From Salinarimonas sp052380005 (GTDB lineage Bacteria > Pseudomonadota > Alphaproteobacteria > Rhizobiales > Beijerinckiaceae): a stretch of DNA of 64,000 bases. A program made the translations under genes and the position numbers. Below the pieces are notes generated by a model. It was not told where the DNA came from. It did no database searches and saw only the letters and a list, made by a program, of their open reading frames with translations. The stretch lies in assembly GCA_052380005.1 (NCBI GenBank), contig JBQTCJ010000009.1; one strand, given 5' to 3'. Positions 35,960 to 44,524 of the stretch are shown here, piece after piece. The stretch's first letter is position 1. Every line of letters starts with the position of its first letter.

Positions 35960-36705
35960 GGCCGCCTCCCGTCGCCCGGCACGATCACGAGCGAGAAATA
36001 CGGTGCGACGTGGTCGTCCGGCACCTCCGCGACCGGAACGACCCGCTCCGCCGCCATCGTGGCGCGCTCCACGTAGACCGCCCGGCCCCCGAGCCCCGCC
36101 TCGGTCAACGCCTCGCGGACCTTCGGCCAGTTGCGGCCGAGCTTCATGACCACGGCGGCGTCGGTTTCCCGCAGGCGCCGCGCCAGCTCGGCCGCGGGGA
36201 GCGTACCGGGGAGTACGGTCAGGACGTCGTCGCCCCAGGTGATCGGCGCGCCCGCCGCCGTCCACGCGCCCGACATGGCGGTGATCGCGGGGATGGTCTC
36301 GACCGGGACGCGGTCCTTCAGCCGCCGCCAGAGATGCATCCACGAGCCGTAGAAGAAGGGGTCGCCCTCGCAGAGCACGCCGACGCTGCGCCCGGCCTCC
36401 CGCTCGGCGAGGAGGCGCGCGATGCAGTCCTCGTAGAAGCCGGCGAGCGCCTGCGCATAGGCCGGGTCCTCCACCGCGATCTCGGTGGTGACGGGGTAGA
36501 CCATGGCGATCTCGCGCGTCGGATCGACGCCGATCACGGCGTCCGCGATCGTGCGGGCGTTGCCCCGCCGGCCCGCCTTGCAGAAGTGGGCGAGCCGGTC
36601 CGCGCGCTCGAGGGCCGTGCGGGCGCGCACGCTCATCAGGTCCGGGTCGCCCGGCCCGAGCCCGATGCCGACGATCGGCGCGCCCATGCTCATGCGCTCG
36701 CTCAT
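35956..36705 (-). CDS. cobI: Precorrin-2 C20-methyltransferase
   Basis: A 249-residue methylase. The start region PIVGIGLGPGDPDLMSVRA contains the GxGxGDxxL SAM motif, and VLCEGDPFFYGSWMHLWRRL (near residue 104) is typical of CobI/CbiL. ATG 36705 overlaps the cobH stop as ATGA, though two further Met codons lie within seven residues. It acts immediately after CobA. Confidence 0.92.
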   Translation of the reverse strand: MSERMSMGAPIVGIGLGPGDPDLMSVRARTALERADRLAHFCKAGRRGNARTIADAVIGVDPTREIAMVYPVTTEIAVEDPAYAQALAGFYEDCIARLLAEREAGRSVGVLCEGDPFFYGSWMHLWRRLKDRVPVETIPAITAMSGAWTAAGAPITWGDDVLTVLPGTLPAAELARRLRETDAAVVMKLGRNWPKVREALTEAGLGGRAVYVERATMAAERVVPVAEVPDDHVAPYFSLVIVPGDGRRP

Positions 36706-37331
36706 TCGACCGCGCTCGCGAGCGCGTTGATCGCCGCCGCCGTCATGGCCGAGCCGCCGCGGCGGCCGTGGACGACGACGAAGGGCACGCGCCCGTCCCT
36801 TGCCAGAGCCTCCTTCGATTCCGCCGCGCCGACGAAGCCGACGGGAATGCCGATCACGGCCGCCGGCCGCGGCCAGCCGGCGTCGAGCAATTCCAGCAGC
36901 CGGAACAGCGCGGTCGGCGCGTTGCCGATGGCGACGAGGGCGCCCTCCATGTGCCCGCGCCACAGCTCCATGGCGCCGGCCGAGCGGGTGTTGCCGATGG
37001 CCTCGGCGAGACCCGGCGTGCGTGGGTCGTCGAGGGTGCAGATCACGTCGTTGCCCGCGGGCAGCCGCGCGCGGGTGACGCCGTTCGCCACCATCTTGGC
37101 GTCGCACAGGATCGGCGCCCCCCGCGCGAGCGCCGCCACCCCGGCCTGCGCGAAATCCGGCGACATCTCCACGTCCTTGGGGAGGTCCGTCATGCCGCAG
37201 GCGTGGATCATGCGCACCACGACTCGCTCCGCCGCGCCCTCGAAGCGCGAAAGATCGGCCTCCGCGCGGATGATGGCGAAGGAGCGTGCGTAGATCGCGC
37301 CGCCGTCGCGGATGTAGTCGTGACCGCTCAA
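36702..37331 (-). CDS. cobH: Precorrin-8X methylmutase
   Basis: A 209-residue enzyme that moves the C11 methyl to C12 to give hydrogenobyrinate. DYIRDGGAIYARSFAIIRAE at the N-terminus and MIHACGMTD (near residue 42, with the catalytic His) are hallmarks. The start appears to be TTG 37331, overlapping the cobG stop as TTGA; no ATG or GTG lies between it and the conserved first residues. A TTG start would keep translation low or dependent on cobG. Confidence 0.9.
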   Translation of the reverse strand: MSGHDYIRDGGAIYARSFAIIRAEADLSRFEGAAERVVVRMIHACGMTDLPKDVEMSPDFAQAGVAALARGAPILCDAKMVANGVTRARLPAGNDVICTLDDPRTPGLAEAIGNTRSAGAMELWRGHMEGALVAIGNAPTALFRLLELLDAGWPRPAAVIGIPVGFVGAAESKEALARDGRVPFVVVHGRRGGSAMTAAAINALASAVE

Positions 37332-38734
37332 GGCTCGTGGTCTCCGAATGCGGCGGCGAGGCCGCGCGGGTCGCTCGTGCGCCGCAGGACGGCGGCTATG
37401 GCGTGGAGGGGGAGGGCGATCATGGGCGCGTCGCCCGCCGCGCCGCCGGGGATCACGTCGTAGCGCCCGTCCGGCCGGCCTACCAGGGTGAGATCCGCCG
37501 CGCGGGGATGCGCGCAGCCCTTCGGGCAGGCGGAGAGGTGAATGCGCGCGCCCGCCGCGGCGAGGGGCTTCATGTCGTTCACGAGAGCAAGCGCGTCGCG
37601 CGGCGCGGCCGTGTTCCCTCGGGCACAGGCCGGCGTGCCGGGGCAGGCGACGAGCGCGAGGCGGGGGTCGGCGGGATTCGTGACGAAGCCGGCGTTCTCG
37701 GCCGCGCGGGCGATCCGCTCGGCGGCGCCGGAAGCGAGATGCGGGATCAGGATGCCGCGGGTGACGGAGAGGCGGACCTCGCCTGCGCCGTGCGCCTCGG
37801 CCCACCCCGCGGCCAGGCGCAGCTGCGCGGCGGTGGCGCGCCCGAAGGGAAGGGCGAGGAGGAGGGCGCAGGCGCCGATGAAGCCCGCGACGCGCTCCCC
37901 TCTCCCTCGTGGAGAGGGGCTGGGGGTGTGGGGCGTCGGGCCGGGTTCGACGGGCGTGGATGGTCGCGGTGGCTGATACGGCGCAGCATCGGCGTTTCCA
38001 TCGTCCTGCACTCCCCACACCCCCGACCCCTCTCCACGAGGGAGAGGGGAGAGCGTCGCGCCCGGGGCGAGCGCAGCGACCTTCCGGGTGAGCGTCTCTC
38101 GCGCCGGCTTCGCGAGATCGCGCATCCGGCGGGCGTCGCCGCGATCATGGGCGAACGCGGAGACGATGCCGGCTACGGCCCCAGCCGCATCGGCGAGCGG
38201 AACGGGCCCATGCCACACATACCCGTCCCCCGCCGCGAGCCCGATCGCGACCCCGCCCGCCGCCGCCGCGACCCACACGTCCGCCCCCGGCTCGAGCCGC
38301 AGCGTCCCGCCGTCGTCGACGGCGACGTAGAACTTCGCCGGCAGATCCGCGGCGACGTCCCCGATCCGCGCCTCGATCTCCGCCGCCAGCGCCGCGGAGT
38401 CGAACGCCGCCGCCGGGTCGATGCCGGAGAGCGGCGAGACCAGCGTCAGGCGGTAGGGTCCAGCGCCGTCGCCTTCCAGCAGCCCGATCGCCGAAAGTCG
38501 TTCGAGCACAGCGGCATGCGTCGTCTCGCTCACGCCGCGGATCTGAAGATTGCCGCGGGCGGTGACGTCGAGGAGGCCGCTGCCGCAGGCTTCCGCCGTG
38601 TCGGCCAGCCCCTGCGCCTGCGCCGCCGAGAGAACGCCGCCGGGTGGGTGGACGCGTACGAGGAGGCCGTCGCCGGTCTCCATCGGGCGGCGCGCCCCGG
38701 GGCACCAGCCGCGTCGCATCGAGACGGCGCTCAT
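37328..38734 (-). CDS. cobG: Precorrin-3B synthase with in-frame repeat insertion
   Basis: A 468-residue iron-sulfur/siroheme-type reductase-fold enzyme that oxidises precorrin-3A in the aerobic, oxygen-dependent pathway. Two nitrite/sulfite-reductase-like halves are seen. The cluster-binding Cys residues lie in CPGTPACARGNT and ACPKGCAHP near the C-terminal third. Residues at about 228-280 are a Pro/Gly/Arg-rich segment encoded by two inverted palindromic repeats; without it the protein would be about 416 residues. The reading frame is intact, and the insertion falls between the two halves, so function may be kept. ATG 38734 overlaps the cobN stop. Confidence 0.88.
   Translation of the reverse strand: MSAVSMRRGWCPGARRPMETGDGLLVRVHPPGGVLSAAQAQGLADTAEACGSGLLDVTARGNLQIRGVSETTHAAVLERLSAIGLLEGDGAGPYRLTLVSPLSGIDPAAAFDSAALAAEIEARIGDVAADLPAKFYVAVDDGGTLRLEPGADVWVAAAAGGVAIGLAAGDGYVWHGPVPLADAAGAVAGIVSAFAHDRGDARRMRDLAKPARETLTRKVAALAPGATLSPLPRGEGSGVWGVQDDGNADAAPYQPPRPSTPVEPGPTPHTPSPSPRGRGERVAGFIGACALLLALPFGRATAAQLRLAAGWAEAHGAGEVRLSVTRGILIPHLASGAAERIARAAENAGFVTNPADPRLALVACPGTPACARGNTAAPRDALALVNDMKPLAAAGARIHLSACPKGCAHPRAADLTLVGRPDGRYDVIPGGAAGDAPMIALPLHAIAAVLRRTSDPRGLAAAFGDHEP
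37895..38051. repeat. Inverted pair of palindromic repeats inside cobG
   Basis: A 39-base arm (37895-37933) recurs inverted at 38013-38051 with only two mismatches. Each arm is itself a palindrome built on CCCTCTCC and GGAGAGGG. The 79 bases between the arms show no obvious structure. The element is fully translated as part of cobG and resembles BIME- or RPE-type elements. No second copy was seen in the window. Confidence 0.85.
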
Positions 38735-41700
38735 TCCGCGGCCTCCCGGTTCGCGCCACCGGCGAGCGCCGCCGCGACCGAGTTCGAGCGCGTCACCCAC
38801 AGGCCCCGCCGCAGCGCGTCCGCCAGGCGCTCGCGGATGGCGGCCTCCGCCGGGGCGTTCGCCTCCCGCAGCCGGGCGTTCACCGCCTCGTCCGCCACCA
38901 GTGCCGAGAACACCGCCTCGAAGGCGTGGGAGGACACCGCGTCCGTGGTCGCCGCGAAGGCGTAGAGCGCGTCGACCCCCTGCGCCAGCTCGGCGGCCCC
39001 GCGCCAGCCGTGTCGCAGGCAGCCCTCGATGAAGCGCGCGTTGGTGAGGCGCCCGCGTACGATCCGGTCGATGTCCTCGGGCACCGTGCGGGCCTTCGGG
39101 GCCGCGCGGGTCGTGTCGAGGCTGTAGAGCGCCGGCGCGGCGCCCAGCATCTCGGCGGCGGCGGCGAAGCCGCCGACCGCATCCGGTATGGCGTCGCCGT
39201 CGAGGAGGTCGCGCTCGGCGACGTCCGTCGTGTGGACGAAGGCGTCGGCCGCCGCGACGCGGGCGTCGAACGAGGGCTCCGCCGCCCCGGCGCCGCCCGC
39301 CCCGTAGGCGTGTGAGGTGTTGACGAGGTAGGCGCGGCCGAGATCGACGCGGGTCTCCCAGCTGCCGTCGAGCGCGAGGCTCGCCACCCCCGCGCCGTTG
39401 TCGCCGGGCGCCGGGCCGAAGACGCGCGCGAGCGACGCGCCGGCGCGGCGGGCGGCGGCGAGCGCGTTCCAGTCGTCCGCCTCCTCGCGCGCCGCGACCG
39501 CGCGGGCCGCCTGGTCGAGCAGCGCGAGCTGGTCGGGAAACGTGTCGCGGAAGGCGCCGGAGACGCGCACCGTCACGTCCGCGCGGGGATGGTCGAGCTT
39601 CGCGATCGGCAGGATCTCGAAGCCGGTCACCCGGGTCGTGGCCTCGTCCCAGACGGGCGCGACGCCCATCAGCGCGAGCGCCTGGGCGATGTCCTCGCCG
39701 CCGGTCCGCAGCGTCGGCGAGGCCCAGAGGTCCATGACGATGCGGCGTGGGTAGTCGCCCTCCTCCTGCTGATGCCGTCGCACGATCTCGGCGGCGGCGC
39801 GGCGTCCGAGTTCCGCGGCGGCGCGGGTGGGGATGGCGCGGGGGTCGAGGGTGGTGAGGTTGCGCCCCGTCGGCATCACGTCGACACGCCCGCGCGAGGG
39901 CGAGCCCGCCGGGCCGGGCGGGACGAAGCGGCCGTCGAGGGCGGCGAGCAGGCCCGCGCGCTCGCCGACGGCGCTCGCGCGGTCACCCGACACGCCGAAG
40001 ACGTGGAGCCCGTCGCGGAAGGCGGTCTCGGCGAGGTCGCACAGGTGGGCGTCGAGCCGAGTCAGCGCCTCGTCCATGGGCGTGCCGGCGTCGACGCCGC
40101 AGGCCTGCGCGAGGCCGCTCGCCCGGGCGCGCTCGAGGATGTCGGCGGCGACGAGGGCGGCGCGGCGCGGGTCGAGCACCTGGGCCGACGAGAACTCCTC
40201 CACCCGCTCCTTCAGCGCCGCGGTCTCCCCGTCGAGCCCCGCCTCGGCGACGTCGGGCGTCAAGTGGCCGATCGTCACCGCGCCGATCCGGCGCTTCGCG
40301 GGAGCCGCCTCGCCGGGGTCGTCGACCACGAACGGGTAGACGACGGGCGTCGCGCCGGTGAGGAGCCGCGGCCAGTCGTCGGGGGCGAGCGCCACGGCCT
40401 TACCGGGGAGCCATTCGGTCGTGCCGTGGGTGCCGAGATGGATCAGCGCGTCGATGCGCTCGTGCTCGGCGAGGGCGGCGTAGAAGGCGCAATAGGCGTG
40501 GGTCGGGGGAAGGTTGGGGTCGTGGTAGGAGTCCTTGCGGTCGCCGCGTCCGCGATCGGGCTGGAGGGCGATCAGCAGCTTGCCTACGCGGATCACGCGG
40601 AAGACGAACGCGTCGCCCTCGCAGGCCGGATCGTCGGCGGGTGCGCCCCAGGTTTCGGCGAGCTCCGCCCGGCGGGCGGCGGGCAGGCGGGCGAGCCGGG
40701 TCTCGTAGGCGGGGAGCGGGACCCGCAGCGTCTCCGGCCCCGCGAGAAGAAGCGGGATCAGCGCCTTGGCGTCCACCGCGCGCGCGGCGTCGTAGCCGGC
40801 ATCCGCGAGGAGATCGAGGATCGCCGCCGCGCTCGCCGGCGTGTCGAGTCCCACCGCGAAGCCGGTGCGGCCGCCACGGGCGGGGTAGTCTGACAGGACG
40901 AGCGCGAGCCGGCGCTCGACCCGCGGCGTCGCGGAGAGCCGCGCCCAGGCGGCGGCCTGGTCCGCCACGGCGTCGATCCCGGCGGGGTCGGGCGCGCTCT
41001 CGCGCCGGGCGAAGGCCAGCGCCGGGTCCGGCGCGGCCTCGGCCTTGAAGGCGATCGGCCCGGCGACGATGCGGCCGTCGAACTCGGGGAGCGCGATCTG
41101 CATGGCGAGATCCGCCGCCGAGAGCCCGCGCTCGGACGCCGCCCAGGCGTCCCGCGTCGTGCCGACGGGGATCGCCTGGATCACCGGGCAATCGGCGCCG
41201 TCGAGAACGAAGCCCGCGCCCTCGCGGGCGGAGAAGGCGGTGGTGGCGAGGATCACGGCGGGCTTGCGGGCGGCGAGCGCCCGGCGCAGCACGCCGACCG
41301 CCTCCGGGTCCTTCAGGCTCGACACCGCGAGCACGAGCGGAGCGAGCCCCCGTGTCGCCAGCGCCTCCGAGAGCGCCCGCGCCGGGCCGGTCTCGCCGGC
41401 GAGAACGGCCGAGCGGTAGACCAGGATCGGCGCGAGCGGACGGTCCGTGGGCAGGCGGGAGAGCGCCGCCTCGGGCGCCTCCGGCCCGTGCTCCGGCGAC
41501 CAGGCGAAGCCCCGCGGCGTCGGGATCGGCGGAAGGACCGCCCCGCGCCGGCCGGCGAGCCAGGCGTCGATCCCGGCCAGCAGCCGGCCCATGTTCTCGA
41601 CGCCGCCGGCGGTGAAGTAGGCTTCGAGCGCGTCGCAGCAGGCCTCTGGGACCGTGGAGAAATCCGCCAGCCGCGGGTCCGGGCGGTCGTCGCCGGGGAT

Positions 41701-42048
41701 CACCGCCAGCGCCGTCCCGTTCGCCCGCGCGGTCTCGGCGAGCCGCTCCACCCCGTAGCGCCAGTAGTCGAGCCCGCCGAGGCAGCGTACCAGCACGAAG
41801 CGCGCCTTCGCGGCCGTGTTCTCGACCCAGAGGTCGACCGAGAGCGGATGCTTGAGCCGCCTCAGGGAGGCGAGGCGCAGGGACGGCTCCCCCGGCGTGC
41901 CGGCACGCGTCGCACCCCGCGCCGCCGCGAGCGCGGAGAGGTCCGAATCGGCGAAGGAGAGCACGAGGACGTCGCCGGGCGGTTGGGCCAGGTCGACGGC
42001 GCTCTCGCCCTCGTCGAGGGAGACCGTGCTCGCGGGCAGGAGGTGCAT
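38731..42048 (-). CDS. cobN: Cobaltochelatase subunit CobN
   Basis: A 1105-residue large subunit of the aerobic, ATP-dependent cobaltochelatase (CobNST), homologous to magnesium chelatase ChlH/BchH; it binds hydrogenobyrinate a,c-diamide. Recognisable parts are CLGGLDYWRYGVERLAETA near residue 90, HLGTHGTTEWLPGKAVAL near residue 545 and DLWASPTLRTGGEDIAQAL near residue 778. It is at the short end of the usual length. The partner genes cobS and cobT are not in the window. It is 19 bases downstream of cobW. Confidence 0.93.
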   Translation of the reverse strand: MHLLPASTVSLDEGESAVDLAQPPGDVLVLSFADSDLSALAAARGATRAGTPGEPSLRLASLRRLKHPLSVDLWVENTAAKARFVLVRCLGGLDYWRYGVERLAETARANGTALAVIPGDDRPDPRLADFSTVPEACCDALEAYFTAGGVENMGRLLAGIDAWLAGRRGAVLPPIPTPRGFAWSPEHGPEAPEAALSRLPTDRPLAPILVYRSAVLAGETGPARALSEALATRGLAPLVLAVSSLKDPEAVGVLRRALAARKPAVILATTAFSAREGAGFVLDGADCPVIQAIPVGTTRDAWAASERGLSAADLAMQIALPEFDGRIVAGPIAFKAEAAPDPALAFARRESAPDPAGIDAVADQAAAWARLSATPRVERRLALVLSDYPARGGRTGFAVGLDTPASAAAILDLLADAGYDAARAVDAKALIPLLLAGPETLRVPLPAYETRLARLPAARRAELAETWGAPADDPACEGDAFVFRVIRVGKLLIALQPDRGRGDRKDSYHDPNLPPTHAYCAFYAALAEHERIDALIHLGTHGTTEWLPGKAVALAPDDWPRLLTGATPVVYPFVVDDPGEAAPAKRRIGAVTIGHLTPDVAEAGLDGETAALKERVEEFSSAQVLDPRRAALVAADILERARASGLAQACGVDAGTPMDEALTRLDAHLCDLAETAFRDGLHVFGVSGDRASAVGERAGLLAALDGRFVPPGPAGSPSRGRVDVMPTGRNLTTLDPRAIPTRAAAELGRRAAAEIVRRHQQEEGDYPRRIVMDLWASPTLRTGGEDIAQALALMGVAPVWDEATTRVTGFEILPIAKLDHPRADVTVRVSGAFRDTFPDQLALLDQAARAVAAREEADDWNALAAARRAGASLARVFGPAPGDNGAGVASLALDGSWETRVDLGRAYLVNTSHAYGAGGAGAAEPSFDARVAAADAFVHTTDVAERDLLDGDAIPDAVGGFAAAAEMLGAAPALYSLDTTRAAPKARTVPEDIDRIVRGRLTNARFIEGCLRHGWRGAAELAQGVDALYAFAATTDAVSSHAFEAVFSALVADEAVNARLREANAPAEAAIRERLADALRRGLWVTRSNSVAAALAGGANREAAE

Positions 42049-42067
42049 GGCGGGCGGCCCGCGTCCC

Positions 42068-43114
42068 TCAGCCGGCGAACGCGCGCGCGACCGCGTCGCG
42101 GTCGAAATCGTGCAGGCCGATGACGACGAGCGACCCCGCGCGCGGCTCGCCCGGCTTCCACGGCCGGTCGTAGCTCTGCGACACCCGCGTGCCGACGCCC
42201 TGGACGACGAGGCGCATCGGCTTGCCGGTGACCTCGACGAAGCCCTTGATGCGCAGCACGCCCGCGATCTCGGCGGCCTTCGCCACGCGCCGCATGAGGA
42301 CCTCGGGGCTCTCGACCGCTGGGACCGGGATGGCCACGCTCTCGAAATCGTCGTGATCGTGCTCGCCCGCGTCGTCGTGGTGCGATGGCCGGGCGGCGAG
42401 GTCTCCCTCCGCGGCGGCGCCGAGCCCGATCAGCGCGGCCGGGTCCGCCCGACCGTGGGCGACCTCGAGGATCTCGACGGCGCGGGGCAGGTGCTCGCGG
42501 ATGTCGGCGGCGACCCGGCGGCGCTCGTCCACCGACATCGCGTCGACCTTGTTGAGCACGACGACGTCGGCGCAGGCGAGCTGGTCCTCGAACACCTCCT
42601 CCAGCGGGTTGTCGTGGTCGACAGACGCGTCCCCGGCACGCTGCGCTGCGAGCTTGGCGGGATCGTGCGCGAACAGCCCGGACGCTACGGCGGGACCGTC
42701 CACGACGGCGACGACGCCGTCGACCGTCACGCGCGAGCGGATGGCGGGCCAGTTGAAGGCGTTCACCAGCGGCTTGGGCAGCGCGAGGCCCGAGGTCTCG
42801 ATGAGGATGTGCTCGGGCGGGTTCGCCCGGTCGAGGAGCTTCGTCAGCGCCGGCACGAAGTCGTCGGCGACCGTGCAGCAGATGCAGCCGTTGGGCAGCT
42901 CGACGATGTCCTCGGCGGTGCAGCCCGCGATGCCGCAGCCCTCGAGGAACGAGCCGTCGAAGCCGAGATCGCCGAACTCGTTGACGAGGACGGCGATGCG
43001 CCGGCCGCCGGCGTTCTCGACGAGGTGGCGCACGAGGGTGGTCTTGCCGGCGCCGAGGAAGCCGGTGAGGACCGTGCAGGGGATCTTCGTCAGTGCTCTG
43101 GACAGGCTCGCCAT
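42068..43114 (-). CDS. cobW: CobW family GTP-dependent metal chaperone
   Basis: A 348-residue G3E-family GTPase thought to deliver cobalt to the chelatase. Walker A GFLGAGKTT is at residues 18-26, the metal-binding GCICC at residues 76-80, and the NKVD guanine-specificity motif near residue 192. A His/Asp-rich stretch (HHDDAGEHDHDD, near residue 245) may bind metal. It lies between the DUF1636 gene and cobN in the riboswitch operon, which supports cobalt rather than zinc. Confidence 0.94.
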   Translation of the reverse strand: MASLSRALTKIPCTVLTGFLGAGKTTLVRHLVENAGGRRIAVLVNEFGDLGFDGSFLEGCGIAGCTAEDIVELPNGCICCTVADDFVPALTKLLDRANPPEHILIETSGLALPKPLVNAFNWPAIRSRVTVDGVVAVVDGPAVASGLFAHDPAKLAAQRAGDASVDHDNPLEEVFEDQLACADVVVLNKVDAMSVDERRRVAADIREHLPRAVEILEVAHGRADPAALIGLGAAAEGDLAARPSHHDDAGEHDHDDFESVAIPVPAVESPEVLMRRVAKAAEIAGVLRIKGFVEVTGKPMRLVVQGVGTRVSQSYDRPWKPGEPRAGSLVVIGLHDFDRDAVARAFAG

Positions 43115-43124
43115 GGGGCGGCTC

Positions 43125-43541
43125 CTATTCGGCGGCCGCCGGGGCGTCGCCCGGCAGCGGGGGGATGCGGGCGACGACGCCCGTCTTGAAGATCTGCGGG
43201 CGCTCGCGCCACGGGACGATCCCGTCGACGCTCGCGGCGTACCTGGCGAGCCCGTCGAGGATCTCGTCGACGTGCGTCGCCGGGTCGAGGTCGCCCCAGA
43301 CGTAGGTCCAGCGATCCGGCGCGGTCGCCGCGACGGTGCAGGGGCGCTTGCAGACGGAGAGGCACGCGACCGGCTCGAGCCGCACCGGCAGCGGCGCGCC
43401 CGCCGCCGCGCGGGCGGTGAGAGCGTCCTCCAGCGCGCGCAGGAGGATCGCGCCGGGCCTGTCCTCCGTCGCGTCCGGCCCGCCTGCCGGACGGCAGGTG
43501 GTGCAGACGTGGACGACGATCTCCGCCGGGGGGACGCTCAT
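43125..43541 (-). CDS. DUF1636 thioredoxin-like ferredoxin-type metal-binding protein
   Basis: A 138-residue protein of the DUF1636 family, common in cobalamin operons. Cys residues in CTTCRP (residues 13 and 16) and CLSVCKRPC (near 60-68) are spaced as in 2Fe-2S thioredoxin-like ferredoxins. It could supply electrons or carry metal for a cobalamin step such as CobG or cobalt handling; this is an inference from the operon position between hupE and cobW. Confidence 0.82.
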   Translation of the reverse strand: MSVPPAEIVVHVCTTCRPAGGPDATEDRPGAILLRALEDALTARAAAGAPLPVRLEPVACLSVCKRPCTVAATAPDRWTYVWGDLDPATHVDEILDGLARYAASVDGIVPWRERPQIFKTGVVARIPPLPGDAPAAAE

Positions 43542-43549
43542 CGCCGGGC

Positions 43550-44188
43550 TCAGGCGAAGGCGCCGAGGTTCGTCGCGAGGAAGCCCGCGCCGACGAGGGC
43601 CACGGCGAGCCCGGCCAGGCGCGCGGCCGCCGGCGGAGTCGCGGCGATGCCGGCCCAGATGCGCTGCGCGGCGAGCGACACGCCGGCCATGATCGCGCCC
43701 TGCACCACGACGAGCCCGCCGAGATAGGCCGCGAGCGGCGTCGTCTCGGCGCCGATGATCGTCTCCGCGAGCACGTGGCCGTGGATCAGGCCGGCGATCG
43801 CGAACAGGGTCGCGGCGGCGGCGAGGGGCAGGGTCGGGCGCAGCGCCGCGACGAGGCCGAGCGCGACGAGCGACAGCGAGACGAGCGCCTCGCCGAGCGG
43901 CAGGTCGACGGCGGCGGCATGGATGCCGACGCCGGCGACCATCGCCAGCAGCCAGGCGGCGGGGAGCGTGAAGGCCCGCCCGAAGCGCGCCGAGATCAGG
44001 CCGACAGCCAGCAGCGCGGCGAGGTGATCGATGCCGATGATCGGATGGCCGAAGCCGGAGAGCAGGCCCTCCGTGAACGTCGCGGGCGTGGTGCCGCCCA
44101 TCGGATGGTGGGCGAGCGCCGGCGTCGCGGCGAGGAGGCCCGCGGCGATCAGCAGGATACGGGTCTTCGGCGTGCTTCGTCCGGTCAT
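43550..44188 (-). CDS. HupE/UreJ family permease, likely cobalt uptake
   Basis: A 212-residue membrane protein with a signal-like N-terminal helix and six further helices. The family metal motif HHPMGG follows the first helix (residues 27-32), and FGHPIIGIDHLAALLAVG (about residues 46-63) and HGHVLAE (near residue 137) carry the other His/Asp residues. HupE/UreJ proteins carry nickel or cobalt; the cobalamin riboswitch directly upstream argues for cobalt. It is the first gene of the eight-gene run. GGAGA precedes its ATG. Confidence 0.88.
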   Translation of the reverse strand: MTGRSTPKTRILLIAAGLLAATPALAHHPMGGTTPATFTEGLLSGFGHPIIGIDHLAALLAVGLISARFGRAFTLPAAWLLAMVAGVGIHAAAVDLPLGEALVSLSLVALGLVAALRPTLPLAAAATLFAIAGLIHGHVLAETIIGAETTPLAAYLGGLVVVQGAIMAGVSLAAQRIWAGIAATPPAAARLAGLAVALVGAGFLATNLGAFA

Positions 44189-44314
44189 GTCGCTCTCCGT
44201 CGGCGCCGGCGGCGCTCGTGCTTCTCGCTTCCACGGAGAGACGCGGCCGGCGGCGGATGCCGATCGACCGGCGAACTCCCCGGCGCACCCCGGCCGGAAA
44301 GCCCATGAAAGCCT

Positions 44315-44479
44315 GCGACGGCAGGTCTCCTGGCTCGCGGGTCGCGGCCCTTGTCGCTCAGCCTTCCCGGGACGGACCCAGTGGACTATGAGAGCGACGG
44401 GCTCTCCGCTCACAGTTGCGGGGGCAGCTGCGGTGTCTCACCGCATTCCCTTTTCACCCCGTCGCCGGGGCACCGTCGC
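44315..44479 (-). promoter_or_regulatory. Cobalamin (adenosylcobalamin) riboswitch
   Basis: Reading the minus strand, the conserved pieces appear in order: GGTGCCCC, AAAAGGGAAT with GCGGTG, GCTGCCCCCGCAACTGTGA, CCACTGG, GGGAAGGC and finally the B12 box AGCCAGGAGACCTGCC. GGCGACGG at the 5' end pairs with CCGTCGC at the 3' end to form P1. It precedes hupE by about 125 bases, and cobalamin binding should turn off the operon from hupE to cobJ. Translation control is likely, since no clear terminator is seen. Confidence 0.95.
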
Positions 44480-44484
44480 CACCA

Positions 44485-44513
44485 TGATTAGCCGTCGCGC
44501 CCTCGAACTTCAA
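44485..44513 (-). promoter_or_regulatory. Promoter of the riboswitch-controlled cobalamin operon
   Basis: On the minus strand TTGAAG (44513-44508), 17 bases, TAATCA (44490-44485). Transcription would begin at about 44478, at the first base of the riboswitch, which is strong mutual support. It lies directly upstream of the opposite-strand cobU start. Confidence 0.7.
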
Positions 44514-44524
44514 CGGCCTCGCGC

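Noticed and set aside
39398..40893. Plus-strand ORFs within cobN
   Set aside because: They are antisense to the well-supported cobN gene and lack any domain.
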